Part shown: in pieces, positions 56,092 through 64,000 of the stretch | Position numbering within the stretch: the first letter of the stretch is position 1 | How the letters are laid out: every line of letters starts with the position of its first letter | Source: Mannheimia indoligenes | Lineage (GTDB): Bacteria; Pseudomonadota; Gammaproteobacteria; Enterobacterales; Pasteurellaceae | Direction: 5' to 3' | DNA: 64,000 nucleotides | Assembly: GCF_036880405.1 (NCBI RefSeq) | Contig: NZ_JBAJJM010000005.1 | Coordinates: forward strand, 1-64,000 | Position numbers and translations under genes: made by a program | Notes under the pieces: generated by a model | Databases searched by the model: none | The model's input: only the letters and a program-made list of their open reading frames with translations | What the model was told of the DNA's origin: nothing

Positions 56092-56116
56092 ATCCCCTTC
56101 TTTAGAAAGAAGGGAA
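56092..56116. repeat. CCCTTCTTT palindrome between rnc and era
   Basis: CCCTTCTTT (56096-56104) and AAAGAAGGG (about 56106-56114), preceded by TAGATCC; a shorter relative of the copies in the recO-era gap. It may act as a weak terminator or processing site within the operon. Confidence 0.55.
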
Positions 56117-56120
56117 TTCG

Positions 56121-56795
56121 TTATTTCTTTGTTTTAATTACCGTTAATACTTTTTCTGCTGCGTTTTGTTCGGCTTTACGGCGGCTCGTGCCGGTACCGA
56201 TAAAAATTTCATCGAGATTGATCACTTTGCAAGTAACACGGAAAGTTTGGTTGTGGGCTTCGCCTTTAATATCTAATACATCATATTCAGGCAAGGGCAA
56301 TTTTCTGCCTTGTAAAAACTCTTGCAGGCGGGTTTTTGGGTCTTTTTGTGAATCGTCTGGGCTGATTTCTTTTAATAAATCCGCATACCAATCCATCACT
56401 TTTGCCATTGCCTGATCCATATCTTGATCTAAATAGATAGCTGCAATTATGGCTTCTACACAGTCCGATAAAATAGATTCTCGGCGATGTCCGCCACTTT
56501 TTAGCTCACCCGGACCTAATTTTAGATATTCGCCTAAATCAAATTTACGGGCAATAATGGCTAAGGTTTGTTCACGCACAAGCGTTGCCCGCATACGGCT
56601 TAATTCTCCCTCGTTCGCTTTAGGGAATTTATCGTATAACGCTTTGCCGATAGTAAAATTTAAAATCGAATCGCCCAAAAATTCAAGGCGTTCATTATTT
56701 TTCGCCGCCGCACTACGGTGCGTTAAGGCTTGAGTGAGGTAATCGAGGTTATGAAATTGATAACCTAATTTTTTCTGTAATCGTTCTAGTTGCAT
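56121..56795 (-). CDS. rnc: Ribonuclease III
   Basis: 224 residues. Double-stranded-RNA endonuclease that separates rRNA precursors. The catalytic signature NERLEFLGDSILN is near 34-46, and the second metal site DCVEAIIAAIYLD near 110-122. A C-terminal dsRNA-binding domain (about 154-224) ends in GTSRRKAEQNAAEKVL. Operon with lepB upstream and era downstream. Confidence 0.97.
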   Translation of the reverse strand: MQLERLQKKLGYQFHNLDYLTQALTHRSAAAKNNERLEFLGDSILNFTIGKALYDKFPKANEGELSRMRATLVREQTLAIIARKFDLGEYLKLGPGELKSGGHRRESILSDCVEAIIAAIYLDQDMDQAMAKVMDWYADLLKEISPDDSQKDPKTRLQEFLQGRKLPLPEYDVLDIKGEAHNQTFRVTCKVINLDEIFIGTGTSRRKAEQNAAEKVLTVIKTKK

Positions 56796-56817
56796 AAATT
56801 CTTTATTTATTAAAGAC

Positions 56818-56846
56818 TTAGGGGCGAATTACAATTCGCCCCTACA
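56818..56846. repeat. GGGGCGAAT palindrome, copy 4
   Basis: TAGGGGCGAATT, ACA, ATTCGCCCCTA: near-perfect palindrome in the 56-base gap between lepB and rnc. Confidence 0.75.
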
Positions 56847-56851
56847 CGACA

Positions 56852-57811
56852 TTATTTAATAGTAGTAAACATTCTAGAAAAACGAAGCCCTGTAGGGAAC
56901 TCGTTTGCTTTTTTATCTAAGCTGAGCCAGATAAAAGTTGCTTTACCTACAATATTTTTCTCAGGTACAAAACCCCAAAAACGGCTATCTTCACTGTTAT
57001 CACGGTTATCGCCCATTACAAAGTAATGTCCTTCTGGCACAATCCACTCGCCTTCTGCTTGACCTTCTTGCTTGTAGAAATAAGGAGCATAGTTAAACGC
57101 CATCGGGTGATTTAAAATTTGATGCGTAACATCACCTTTTTCCGTACGTTCCACTTGCATTTCACCGTGATAGAAGAACTCAGGGTTTGGCTTGCCCTCG
57201 CTGTATTCAAATACCTTAGTTTCACCATTTGCTTTGGTAATTGTTAATTGCTGGGTGGCAAAATCATATTGTAGTTTATCGCCCCCTACTGCAACCACAC
57301 GTTTAATATAATCAATGTGCGGTTGTGCCGGTGCTTTAAATACAATTACATCACCACGCTCCGGCTTGCCGGTTTCAATTAAAGTATTTTGCCAAATCGG
57401 ATCTTTAATACCATAACTGAATTTATTCACCACTAAGAAATCACCTACTCGTAGTGTAGGTTCCATTGAGCCACTTGGGATTTGGAACGGCTCAAATAAA
57501 AATGAACGTAGTACGGTAACAAAGAATAAAATGCCGAAAAGCGAGGCAAAAAATTCGCCCACTGCCGATTTTGGCTGAATTTCTGCCATTTCTTCAGCGG
57601 TTAATGCTCTGCCTAAGCGTTTTTGCTGTTGAGCAATTGCCTGTTTACGTCTTGGATCGGCACTGAATTTGTAAAATGCCCAAAAGCCGCCGCAAATCAA
57701 TACCAACGCCACTAAAATGATCGAAATAGTATTCGGCAGTTGCATTGAATCCAACCATTTCCAAATACCGTAAATAATGCCTAGAAAAATAATCGGCATA
57801 AATTGTGCCAT
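56852..57811 (-). CDS. lepB: Signal peptidase I
   Basis: 319 residues (E. coli 324). Inner-membrane protease that removes Sec/Tat signal peptides. Two N-terminal membrane segments, then the cytoplasmic loop and periplasmic catalytic domain: nucleophile Ser in IPSGSMEPTL, general-base Lys in KRVVAVGGD, and boxes D/E with GHYFVMGDNRDNSEDSRFWG. Downstream of lepA by about 120 bases, which contain two repeats. Confidence 0.97.
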   Translation of the reverse strand: MAQFMPIIFLGIIYGIWKWLDSMQLPNTISIILVALVLICGGFWAFYKFSADPRRKQAIAQQQKRLGRALTAEEMAEIQPKSAVGEFFASLFGILFFVTVLRSFLFEPFQIPSGSMEPTLRVGDFLVVNKFSYGIKDPIWQNTLIETGKPERGDVIVFKAPAQPHIDYIKRVVAVGGDKLQYDFATQQLTITKANGETKVFEYSEGKPNPEFFYHGEMQVERTEKGDVTHQILNHPMAFNYAPYFYKQEGQAEGEWIVPEGHYFVMGDNRDNSEDSRFWGFVPEKNIVGKATFIWLSLDKKANEFPTGLRFSRMFTTIK

Positions 57812-57829
57812 TTGATTTCCTCTCTGTTT

Positions 57830-57859
57830 TGTGGGGGCGAATAATGATTCGCCCCTACG
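57830..57859. repeat. GGGGCGAAT palindrome, copy 5
   Basis: GTGGGGGCGAAT, AATG, ATTCGCCCCTAC: near-perfect palindrome in the gap between lepA and lepB, next to the uptake-signal palindrome at 57891-57906. Confidence 0.75.
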
Positions 57860-57888
57860 TTTTGTTTTTGCAAAAAATCCTGAAAATA

Positions 57889-57909
57889 TGACCGCTTACA
57901 AGCGGTTTA
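57889..57909 (-). terminator. Compact uptake-signal palindrome after lepA
   Basis: ACCGCTT (57891-57897) and AAGCGGT (57900-57906) with AC between. It may be a weak terminator or only an uptake-signal pair; no clear T run follows on the minus strand. Confidence 0.4.
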
Positions 57910-57930
57910 ATTCCGCATTAATTTTGCAAA

Positions 57931-59730
57931 TTACTCTTTGCCAACGTGTAAAATCGCTAAGAACGCTTCTTGCGGCACTTCTACGTTACCGAGGGATTTC
58001 ATTCGTTTTTTACCCTCTTTTTGTTTTTGTAGAAGTTTTTTCTTACGGCTTACATCACCACCGTAACATTTTGCCAATACGTTTTTACGCAACTGTTTAA
58101 CCGTTGAACGGGCAATCACGTGGTTACCGATTGCGGCTTGAATCGCAATATCAAATTGTTGGCGTGGAATCAATTCACGCATTTTTTCCACTAACTCACG
58201 TCCACGATAAGCCGCATTGGCACGGTGAACGATAATCGCCAACGCATCCACACGCTCGCCGTTAATCATAATATCCACACGCACCATATCGGCAGTTTGG
58301 AAACGTTTGAATCCATAATCTAATGAGGCATAACCACGAGAAGTCGATTTTAAGCGGTCGAAGAAATCTAACACCACTTCGCCCATCGGGATCTCATAAG
58401 TTAAGGCAATTTGGTTGCCGTGATACACCATATTGGTTTGCACGCCTCGTTTTTCCACACAAAGGGTAATCACATTGCCTAAGAACTCTTGCGGCACAAG
58501 CATATTACACTCTGCAATCGGCTCACGAATTTCTGCAATATTGTTGATTGCCGGGAGTTTAGACGGGCTATCCACATAAATGGTTTCGCCGTCTGTTTGC
58601 ACTACTTCATAGACTACCGTTGGAGCGGTGGTGATTAAATCCAAGTCGTATTCACGCTCTAAACGCTCTTGGATAATCTCCATATGCAACAAACCCAAGA
58701 AACCACAACGGAAACCAAAACCTAACGCACTTGAGGTTTCCGGCTCGTAGAATAATGAGGCATCATTTAGGCTTAATTTACCTAACGCATCACGGAAAGC
58801 TTCATAATCGTCTGATGAAATCGGGAACAAACCTGCGTAAACCTGTGGTTTTACTTTCTTAAAGCCCGGTAATACTTCGGTGGCGGAATTATGATGATGG
58901 GTTAAAGTATCGCCCACCGGTGCACCTAAAATATCTTTAATCGCACAAACTACCCAACCTACTTCTCCGGTTTTCAGTTCAGTTGTATCCACTTGTTTCG
59001 GGGTAAAAATACCAAGACGATCTACGTTATAAGATTGCCCTGTACTCATCACTTTGATTTTGTCGCCTTTTTTCAGTACGCCGTTTTTCACACGCACCAA
59101 AGACACCACACCTAAATAGTTATCAAACCAAGAGTCGATAATCAAGGCTTGTAGTGGTGCTTCAGGCTCGCCTTCCGGTGCAGGGATTTTCTTCACGATT
59201 TCTTCTAAAACATCTTCAATCCCTAAACCGGTTTTAGCCGAACAACGTACTGCATCAATCGCATCGATCCCAACAATATCTTCGATCTCTTCTGCCACAC
59301 GCTCAGGTTCAGCAGCCGGTAAGTCGATTTTGTTTAAAATCGGCACAACCTCTAAATCCATTTCAATCGCCGTATAACAGTTCGCCAAGGTTTGAGCCTC
59401 AACACCCTGCCCTGCATCGACTACCAATAACGCCCCTTCACAAGCGGCAAGTGAGCGAGAAACTTCGTACGAGAAATCTACGTGCCCTGGTGTGTCGATA
59501 AAGTTTAGCTGATAAGTTTCACCGTCTTTTGCTTTATAATTTAAAGTTACACTTTGTGCTTTAATGGTAATTCCACGTTCACGCTCAAGATCCATTGAAT
59601 CTAACACCTGAGCTTCCATCTCACGGTCTGATAAGCCGCCACAAGTTTGAATTAGGCGGTCTGATAAAGTCGATTTACCGTGGTCAATATGGGCGATAAT
59701 CGAAAAGTTACGAATATTTTGCATTTTCAT
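57931..59730 (-). CDS. lepA: Elongation factor 4 (LepA)
   Basis: 599 residues, as in E. coli. Ribosome-bound GTPase thought to aid initiation and 30S biogenesis or back-translocation. G1 AHIDHGKSTL, G3 DTPGHVDF, G4 NKIDLP, and the LepA-specific C-terminal domain (IQAAIGNHVIARSTVKQLRKNVLAKCYGGDVSRKKKLL, near 535-575). Two ATGs six bases apart (MKMQ); the first is used. Heads the lepA-lepB-rnc-era-recO group. Confidence 0.97.
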   Translation of the reverse strand: MKMQNIRNFSIIAHIDHGKSTLSDRLIQTCGGLSDREMEAQVLDSMDLERERGITIKAQSVTLNYKAKDGETYQLNFIDTPGHVDFSYEVSRSLAACEGALLVVDAGQGVEAQTLANCYTAIEMDLEVVPILNKIDLPAAEPERVAEEIEDIVGIDAIDAVRCSAKTGLGIEDVLEEIVKKIPAPEGEPEAPLQALIIDSWFDNYLGVVSLVRVKNGVLKKGDKIKVMSTGQSYNVDRLGIFTPKQVDTTELKTGEVGWVVCAIKDILGAPVGDTLTHHHNSATEVLPGFKKVKPQVYAGLFPISSDDYEAFRDALGKLSLNDASLFYEPETSSALGFGFRCGFLGLLHMEIIQERLEREYDLDLITTAPTVVYEVVQTDGETIYVDSPSKLPAINNIAEIREPIAECNMLVPQEFLGNVITLCVEKRGVQTNMVYHGNQIALTYEIPMGEVVLDFFDRLKSTSRGYASLDYGFKRFQTADMVRVDIMINGERVDALAIIVHRANAAYRGRELVEKMRELIPRQQFDIAIQAAIGNHVIARSTVKQLRKNVLAKCYGGDVSRKKKLLQKQKEGKKRMKSLGNVEVPQEAFLAILHVGKE

Positions 59731-59825
59731 CGGGCAGTTAATGTCCTGTTTTGTTGTTTGTTTATCGAAAAATTAATCGGAGAATTGTACTTGAAATACA
59801 AGGTTTTGCAAAGCGAAACAAGAGA

Positions 59826-59876
59826 GAACAAGCGGTTGTTTTTGGTAAAATTTTTGCAAAAAACAACCGCTTGTAG
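59826..59876 (-). terminator. Wide uptake-signal inverted repeat after the amidohydrolase gene
   Basis: Perfect 16-bp arms ACAAGCGGTTGTTTTT (59828-59843) and AAAAACAACCGCTTGT (59859-59874) around a 15-base loop, just past the stop at 59885. Confidence 0.7.
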
Positions 59877-59884
59877 AGTGAGAG

Positions 59885-61120
59885 TTAGATAATTTCGGCT
59901 TGGGAAAGTACCGCTTGTTGTAATACCCGAATACCGGCTTCAATATCTTTCCATTCGGTAAACTCAAGCGGGTTGTGGCTGATGCCTAAATGTGACGGCA
60001 CAAACAGCATTCCCGTAGGGCAAAGGGTTGCCATATGCATTGCATCGTGTCCTGCTCCACTTGGCATAATTTCATAGCTGTAACCTAAATTTTCGGTAAC
60101 TTGCGTCAAATGCTCCACCATTTCTGTCGGTAGCACGATAGGTTGATCTTTTGAGATAAGTTGTAATTCAATCTCTAAGCCGCGTTTTTCTTCAACTTCT
60201 TTAATTTTATTTTGTAGGGCGGTAAATACCGATTCTCTGGCTTCTGTATGAATGCCGCGAATATCCACCAACAGTTCAGCATAGCCCGGCACTACATTCA
60301 TTACCCCGGGTTTGGCGGTTAAATTACCTGCTGTCGCCACCGTTGAATGCCCTGCTTGAATCGCTGCTTGTTCTAATTCGAGAGCAAGTTCAGCTGCTCC
60401 AAGTAAGGCATCATGGCGGTAGTGCATTGCCGTTGCCCCTGAATGATCGGCTTGCCCTTTAATTTTCACAATAGCTCGAATTGGGGCGGCAATACCTGTT
60501 ACAATACCAATAGTTTTCTGTTCATTTTCCAATCTTGGGCCTTGCTCGATATGCAGTTCTAAAAAGCATTTAAATTCCGAGCCATTGCGTTTGGCTTGAT
60601 TCACTTTGTTAAAATCTAAGCCAATATCTTTTAAGGCTTGTTCTACGCCAAAACCCTGTTTGTCTTTTAATTTGCTGAGAGCAACTTGATCCGCTATTCC
60701 ACACATCACTTTGCTGCCAAGCGTAGCGTAATTAAAGCGGCTGGATTCTTCACAGGTAAAAATAATCAATTCGAGAGGATAGCGTGTTTGGATATTCTTT
60801 TCGCAAAGTTGAAAAAGGGTTTCCAGCCCAGCGATAGTGCCTAAGGTACCGTCAAATTTACCGGCATTTACTACTGTATCAATATGCGAGCCAAAGGCGA
60901 CAGCAGGGAGATTGTCTTCAACACTTTTTCGGCGAATAAACACATTACCGATTGGGTCAATTTTTACAGTTAAATCATACTTTTTGCATAGCTCAATCAC
61001 ATAATCTCGGGCGGCAATATCTTCTTGAGTAAATGCCAAACGGGTAATTTCATTTTCTACCGATGTGAAACTGGCTAAACCAGCAAAAATTTGTTGGATT
61101 CTTTGCATATTAATTGACAT
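59885..61120 (-). CDS. M20-family amidohydrolase (allantoate / N-carbamoyl amino acid type)
   Basis: 411 residues. Zinc amidohydrolase of the AllC/HyuC/beta-ureidopropionase group: metal ligands in FGSHIDTV (His, Asp), the TCEESSRF motif, LELHIEQGP, and SGAGHDAM near the C terminus, plus the KFDGTLG loop. Members hydrolyse allantoate, N-carbamoyl-L-amino acids or ureidopropionate. No allantoin or hydantoin genes are nearby, so the substrate is open. It is divergent from pepE-dcuC-abgA, with 115 bases between them, suggesting a shared nitrogen or amino-acid salvage theme. Confidence 0.85.
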   Translation of the reverse strand: MSINMQRIQQIFAGLASFTSVENEITRLAFTQEDIAARDYVIELCKKYDLTVKIDPIGNVFIRRKSVEDNLPAVAFGSHIDTVVNAGKFDGTLGTIAGLETLFQLCEKNIQTRYPLELIIFTCEESSRFNYATLGSKVMCGIADQVALSKLKDKQGFGVEQALKDIGLDFNKVNQAKRNGSEFKCFLELHIEQGPRLENEQKTIGIVTGIAAPIRAIVKIKGQADHSGATAMHYRHDALLGAAELALELEQAAIQAGHSTVATAGNLTAKPGVMNVVPGYAELLVDIRGIHTEARESVFTALQNKIKEVEEKRGLEIELQLISKDQPIVLPTEMVEHLTQVTENLGYSYEIMPSGAGHDAMHMATLCPTGMLFVPSHLGISHNPLEFTEWKDIEAGIRVLQQAVLSQAEII

Positions 61121-61236
61121 AAATCACCCCTTTTTGAATGTAATCTCGCTATAATTATAACCACACTGAGGTATAAAAATATTTATCTGTATCAAAATTT
61201 ATTCACATATTTCAAATGAGATAAAAGGAGATAATG
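61121..61236. promoter_or_regulatory. Divergent promoter region, amidohydrolase / pepE
   Basis: AT-rich. TATAAT at 61150-61155 reads well on both strands (TATAATTATA), so it could serve either side. A GTATCAA (near 61188) is half of an FNR site and the partner half is weak, so anaerobic control is only a guess. AAGGAG at 61225-61230 is the pepE ribosome site. Confidence 0.4.
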
Positions 61237-61941
61237 ATGAAGAAAATGTTATTAATGAGTGGCTCTAAATATAAAAACACCGAGTATTTAGTGCATTGTA
61301 TTCCTTGGCTGAAAACCTTTTTAGCCGATTATCGAGGCAAAAAAGTCGCCTTTCTGCCCTATGCCGGTGTAAGACGTAGCTATGATGAATACGAAAACAC
61401 CGTAAAAGCCGCCTTGGCAGATTTAGAATTAGAGATTATTTCCGTTCATCGTGGTGCAAAACATACCGATATTATTGAGCAAGCAGATGTGATTGCGGTC
61501 GGGGGCGGTAATACGTTCTGTTTGCTTAAACAGATGTATGAAAACAATGTCCTAGAGTGCATTCGTCGAAAAGTAGAAAACGGTACGCCCTATTTTGGTT
61601 GGAGTGCCGGAGCAAACGTGGCGGGCAGTTCAATTATGACGACTAACGATATGCCGATTACTTATCCACCGTCTTTCCAAGCATTAAATTTATTCCCTCA
61701 TCAAATTAATCCGCATTTTATTTCCGGCAAAATACCGGGGCATAACGGCGAAAGCCGTGAAGAACGATTAGCCGAATTTCTGATTGTGAACCCAACCGCA
61801 TTAGTTTATGGATTACCAGAAGGCACAGCCTTGCAGATCGAAGGCTCTCAAGCGGTCGTTTTAGGCGAAAATTCTGCATTACAATTTAGCCGAGATATGC
61901 AACTCAAAACCTTTGAGCCAAATTCAATTTTTACTTACTAA
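61237..61941 (+). CDS. pepE: Alpha-aspartyl dipeptidase (peptidase E)
   Basis: 234 residues from the second of two tandem ATGs (6 bases after AAGGAG). A serine peptidase of family S51 that cleaves only dipeptides with N-terminal aspartate. The nucleophile is in YFGWSAGANVAGS (about residue 125), the His in NPHFISG (about 162), and the AVGGGNTFCLLK loop is present. It lies 10 bases before a DcuC-type carrier, so freed aspartate may be used or exchanged as a C4 compound. Confidence 0.93.
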   Translation: MKKMLLMSGSKYKNTEYLVHCIPWLKTFLADYRGKKVAFLPYAGVRRSYDEYENTVKAALADLELEIISVHRGAKHTDIIEQADVIAVGGGNTFCLLKQMYENNVLECIRRKVENGTPYFGWSAGANVAGSSIMTTNDMPITYPPSFQALNLFPHQINPHFISGKIPGHNGESREERLAEFLIVNPTALVYGLPEGTALQIEGSQAVVLGENSALQFSRDMQLKTFEPNSIFTY

Positions 61942-61951
61942 GGAGATATTT

Positions 61952-63244
61952 ATGCAAACGTTCAACCTTATTATTGCAATAGTCGGAATTATTGCCACCG
62001 TCTATTTGCTCATCAAAAAGTACGAAACACGAACGGTGCTCATTGCAATAGGTTTAGGTATGGCACTTTTAACCCTCCAACCGATGGCTGCCCTTGATGC
62101 CTTTGCAAAAAGTATGACTTCAGGCGGCTTGATTATGGCAATCTGTTCAAGTATGGGGTTTGCTTATGTGATGAAATACACAGAGTGCGATTCTCACTTG
62201 GTTCAGTTATTAACCAAACCGTTAGCCGGATTAAAATTCTTCTTAATTCCGTTTGCGACCATCATCACTTTCTTTATTAACATTGCTATTCCATCAGCGG
62301 CTGGTTGTGCAGCTGCCGTGGGGGCAACCTTAATTCCGGTGTTAAAATCTGCCGGTGTTCGCCCAGCTACCGCCGGTGCAGCCATTCTTGCCGGTACTTT
62401 TGGTTCAATGATGAGCCCTGGTTCTTCTCACTCAGCAATGATTAGTGAAATGTCTGGCTTAACCATTACTGAGGTAAACCTTTCTCACGCACCTTATACG
62501 ATGATTGCAGGGGCGATTGGTGCAGTTACGCTCACTATCATTGCATTAATCTTAAAAGATTATGGCAAAGAACATCGTGATGCTTATTTAGCTGAAGCAA
62601 CTCACACTCATACCACAGAAACCAAAACCAACCTTTTATTTGCGATTGCTCCATTAATTCCACTGGTTATTTTGGTGATTGGCGGTACTTCTTTACAACA
62701 AATCTCTTGGTTGAACTGGACCAAAATGGGCGTTCCTCAAGCGATGTTAATCGGTGCAATTTACGGCTTAATTGTTACTCGCACATCACCAGCTAAAATC
62801 ACTAATGAATTCTTTAACGGTATGGGTAATGCCTATGCGAATGTATTAGGGATTATTATTGCCGCCGGCGTTTTCGTAGCCGGCTTAAAAGCAACAGGGG
62901 CGATTGATTCTGCGATTGAATTCTTAAAACACTCAAACGAATTTGTGCGTTGGGGTTCAACTATCGGTCCATTCCTAATGGGTGTGGTAACAGGCTCTGG
63001 CGATGCCGCTGCGATTGCCTTTAACACCGCCGTTACGCCACACGCAACCGAATTAGGCTATACCCACGTTAATTTAGGTATGGCAGCAGCGATTGCCGGT
63101 GCAATTGGTCGAACCGCCTCGCCAATTGCAGGTGTGGTTATTGTGTGTGCCGGTATCGCAGGTGTGAACCCGGTTGAAATGATTAAACGAACCGCACCGG
63201 GAATGATCCTTGCGACCCTATTCCTCGCCTTATTTATGTTATAA
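61952..63244 (+). CDS. dcuC: DcuC-family anaerobic C4-dicarboxylate transporter
   Basis: 430 residues from the ATG at 61952, which has AGGAG upstream; the frame back to 61913 overlaps pepE and is not used. About 12 membrane segments; conserved DcuC segments CSSMGFAYVMKYTECD, PSAAGCAAAVGATLIP, FGSMMSPGSSHSAM, GVVTGSGDAAAIAFN and AGAIGRTASPIAGVVIVCA. Such carriers exchange fumarate, aspartate and succinate during fumarate respiration. The placement between pepE and abgA suggests it may import a dipeptide-related or dicarboxylic substrate; that is inference. The symbol is at family level. Confidence 0.82.
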   Translation: MQTFNLIIAIVGIIATVYLLIKKYETRTVLIAIGLGMALLTLQPMAALDAFAKSMTSGGLIMAICSSMGFAYVMKYTECDSHLVQLLTKPLAGLKFFLIPFATIITFFINIAIPSAAGCAAAVGATLIPVLKSAGVRPATAGAAILAGTFGSMMSPGSSHSAMISEMSGLTITEVNLSHAPYTMIAGAIGAVTLTIIALILKDYGKEHRDAYLAEATHTHTTETKTNLLFAIAPLIPLVILVIGGTSLQQISWLNWTKMGVPQAMLIGAIYGLIVTRTSPAKITNEFFNGMGNAYANVLGIIIAAGVFVAGLKATGAIDSAIEFLKHSNEFVRWGSTIGPFLMGVVTGSGDAAAIAFNTAVTPHATELGYTHVNLGMAAAIAGAIGRTASPIAGVVIVCAGIAGVNPVEMIKRTAPGMILATLFLALFML

Positions 63245-63249
63245 CCGAA

Positions 63250-63283
63250 TTGCCCTTTACCCTGCGTAAAGGGCTTTTTTATA
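63250..63283 (+). terminator. Hairpin between dcuC and abgA
   Basis: Perfect 9-bp arms GCCCTTTAC (63252-63260) and GTAAAGGGC (63266-63274), loop CCTGC, then TTTTTT. The abgA start follows 15 bases later, so it may be leaky and lower abgA expression. Confidence 0.82.
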
Positions 63284-63294
63284 AGGAGAACAGT

Positions 63295-64000
63295 ATGAGC
63301 CTTTCATTAGACAAACTGATTGAACTACGCCGTGAATTTCACAAATTCCCGGAAACCGGCTGGAGTGAATTTTGGACAACCAGCAAAATTGCCGATTATT
63401 TAGAGGCAATCGGCTTTCAAATTTTATTAGGTAAAGAGATCATCCACCCGGATTTTGTGCGTGGTCGTAATAAAGCCATTGTCGAAAAAGGCATTCAACG
63501 AGCCATTAACTATGGGGCAAACCATAAATGGTTAGACAAAATGGACGGCTACACAGGCTGTGTCGCAGTGTTTGATTCAGGCAAACCGGGCAAGACCGTA
63601 GCTCTGCGTTTTGATATTGACTGTGTAGATGTGAGCGAAACAAAATCGCCCGAACACCGAGCCAATCAACTTGGTTTCGCCTCTGTAAACGAAGGCGAAA
63701 TGCACGCTTGCGGCCACGATGGGCATATTACGATCGGCTTAGGCGTGGCTCGCTGGTTAATGGAAAATAAAGACAAGCTCACTGGCAAAGTGAAAATCGT
63801 CTTCCAACCTGCCGAAGAGGGCGTACGTGGTGCAGCTGCGATTGCTGCAAGCGGTGTGATTGACGATGCCAATTACTTTGCCGGTTCACATATCAGTTTT
63901 TGTGCTGATTCCGGCACTGTATTGGCAGATCCGAAAAACTTTCTTTCCACCACCAAAATTGATATTCGCTATAAAGGCAAACCAGCACATGCAGGGGCAG
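63295..64000 (+). CDS. abgA: M20 peptidase AbgA-like, aminobenzoyl-glutamate hydrolase subunit (3' end outside window)
   Basis: The frame starts at the ATG at 63295 (AAGGAG upstream) and is open to the window edge, giving the first 235 residues. M20D metallopeptidase: LRREFHKFPETGWSEF, MHACGHDGHITIGLG (metal ligands), FQPAEEGVRGA, SHISFCADSGTV. It resembles AbgA of E. coli, which with AbgB splits p-aminobenzoyl-glutamate. Whether abgB follows cannot be seen. If not, amidohydrolase activity on another N-acyl amino acid is possible. Confidence 0.82.
   Translation, partial: MSLSLDKLIELRREFHKFPETGWSEFWTTSKIADYLEAIGFQILLGKEIIHPDFVRGRNKAIVEKGIQRAINYGANHKWLDKMDGYTGCVAVFDSGKPGKTVALRFDIDCVDVSETKSPEHRANQLGFASVNEGEMHACGHDGHITIGLGVARWLMENKDKLTGKVKIVFQPAEEGVRGAAAIAASGVIDDANYFAGSHISFCADSGTVLADPKNFLSTTKIDIRYKGKPAHAGA

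Noticed and set aside
57831..58100. 89-codon frame on the plus strand
   Set aside because: Begins in a palindromic repeat and overlaps the lepA 3' end; shadow frame.
1..64000. CRISPR array, prophage, tRNA or rRNA genes
   Set aside because: No regularly spaced repeats, phage genes, cloverleaf or rRNA sequence noticed in the gaps.

Overview
The window reads as chromosomal core DNA of a Pasteurellaceae bacterium from the Mannheimia / Actinobacillus pleuropneumoniae branch. The main evidence is the DNA uptake signal core ACAAGCGGT, which appears by eye in about two dozen exact copies on both strands, often as inverted pairs that serve as transcription terminators. The ferric-binding protein at 42822 looks, from memory, very close to FbpA of Mannheimia haemolytica. 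DNA is AT-rich. No rRNA, tRNA, insertion sequence, prophage or CRISPR array was seen.

Left part (1-13400): the 3' end of a TbpB-like surface lipoprotein gene, a secreted sialidase, the trpB-trpA pair with ydfG (same neighbourhood as in Haemophilus influenzae), and an NhaC-family transporter preceded by a clear lysine riboswitch, so it is probably a lysine transporter. Then come hns, purU, sanA, metX with a four-unit MetJ operator, a ygiD-like dioxygenase gene and lysS.

Middle (13500-42500): rng, ycaO, cmoB, gyrB, ubiA-glpR (overlapping), purB-hflD, a hicAB toxin-antitoxin pair with a palindromic operator over its promoter, and three envelope groups: cydDC (thiol export for cytochrome assembly), tamA-tamB (outer-membrane assembly) and envC-yibQ (cell separation). 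gpmA, frr, pyrH, a lipid/LPS phosphoethanolamine transferase, and rpsB-tsf with a long leader follow.

Right part (42800-64000): the fbpABC ferric iron importer with a DsbA-like oxidoreductase, an HscC (Hsp70) / membrane J-domain pair, yjgR, a small lipoprotein, rhlB, and the conserved lepA-lepB-rnc-era-recO group. The far right is a probable amino-acid and peptide scavenging locus: an M20-family N-carbamoyl/allantoate-type amidohydrolase divergent from pepE, a DcuC-type carrier and abgA (cut by the window edge).

Two families of short dispersed palindromes lie between genes. One has GGGGCGAAT / ATTCGCCCC arms and the other CCCCTCTTT / AAAGAGGGG arms. The most informative non-coding finds are the lysine riboswitch, the met-box array, the hicAB operator and these repeats. 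I found no convincing wholly new multi-gene system. The nearest candidates are the HscC / J-protein pair and the pepE-dcuC-abgA locus.
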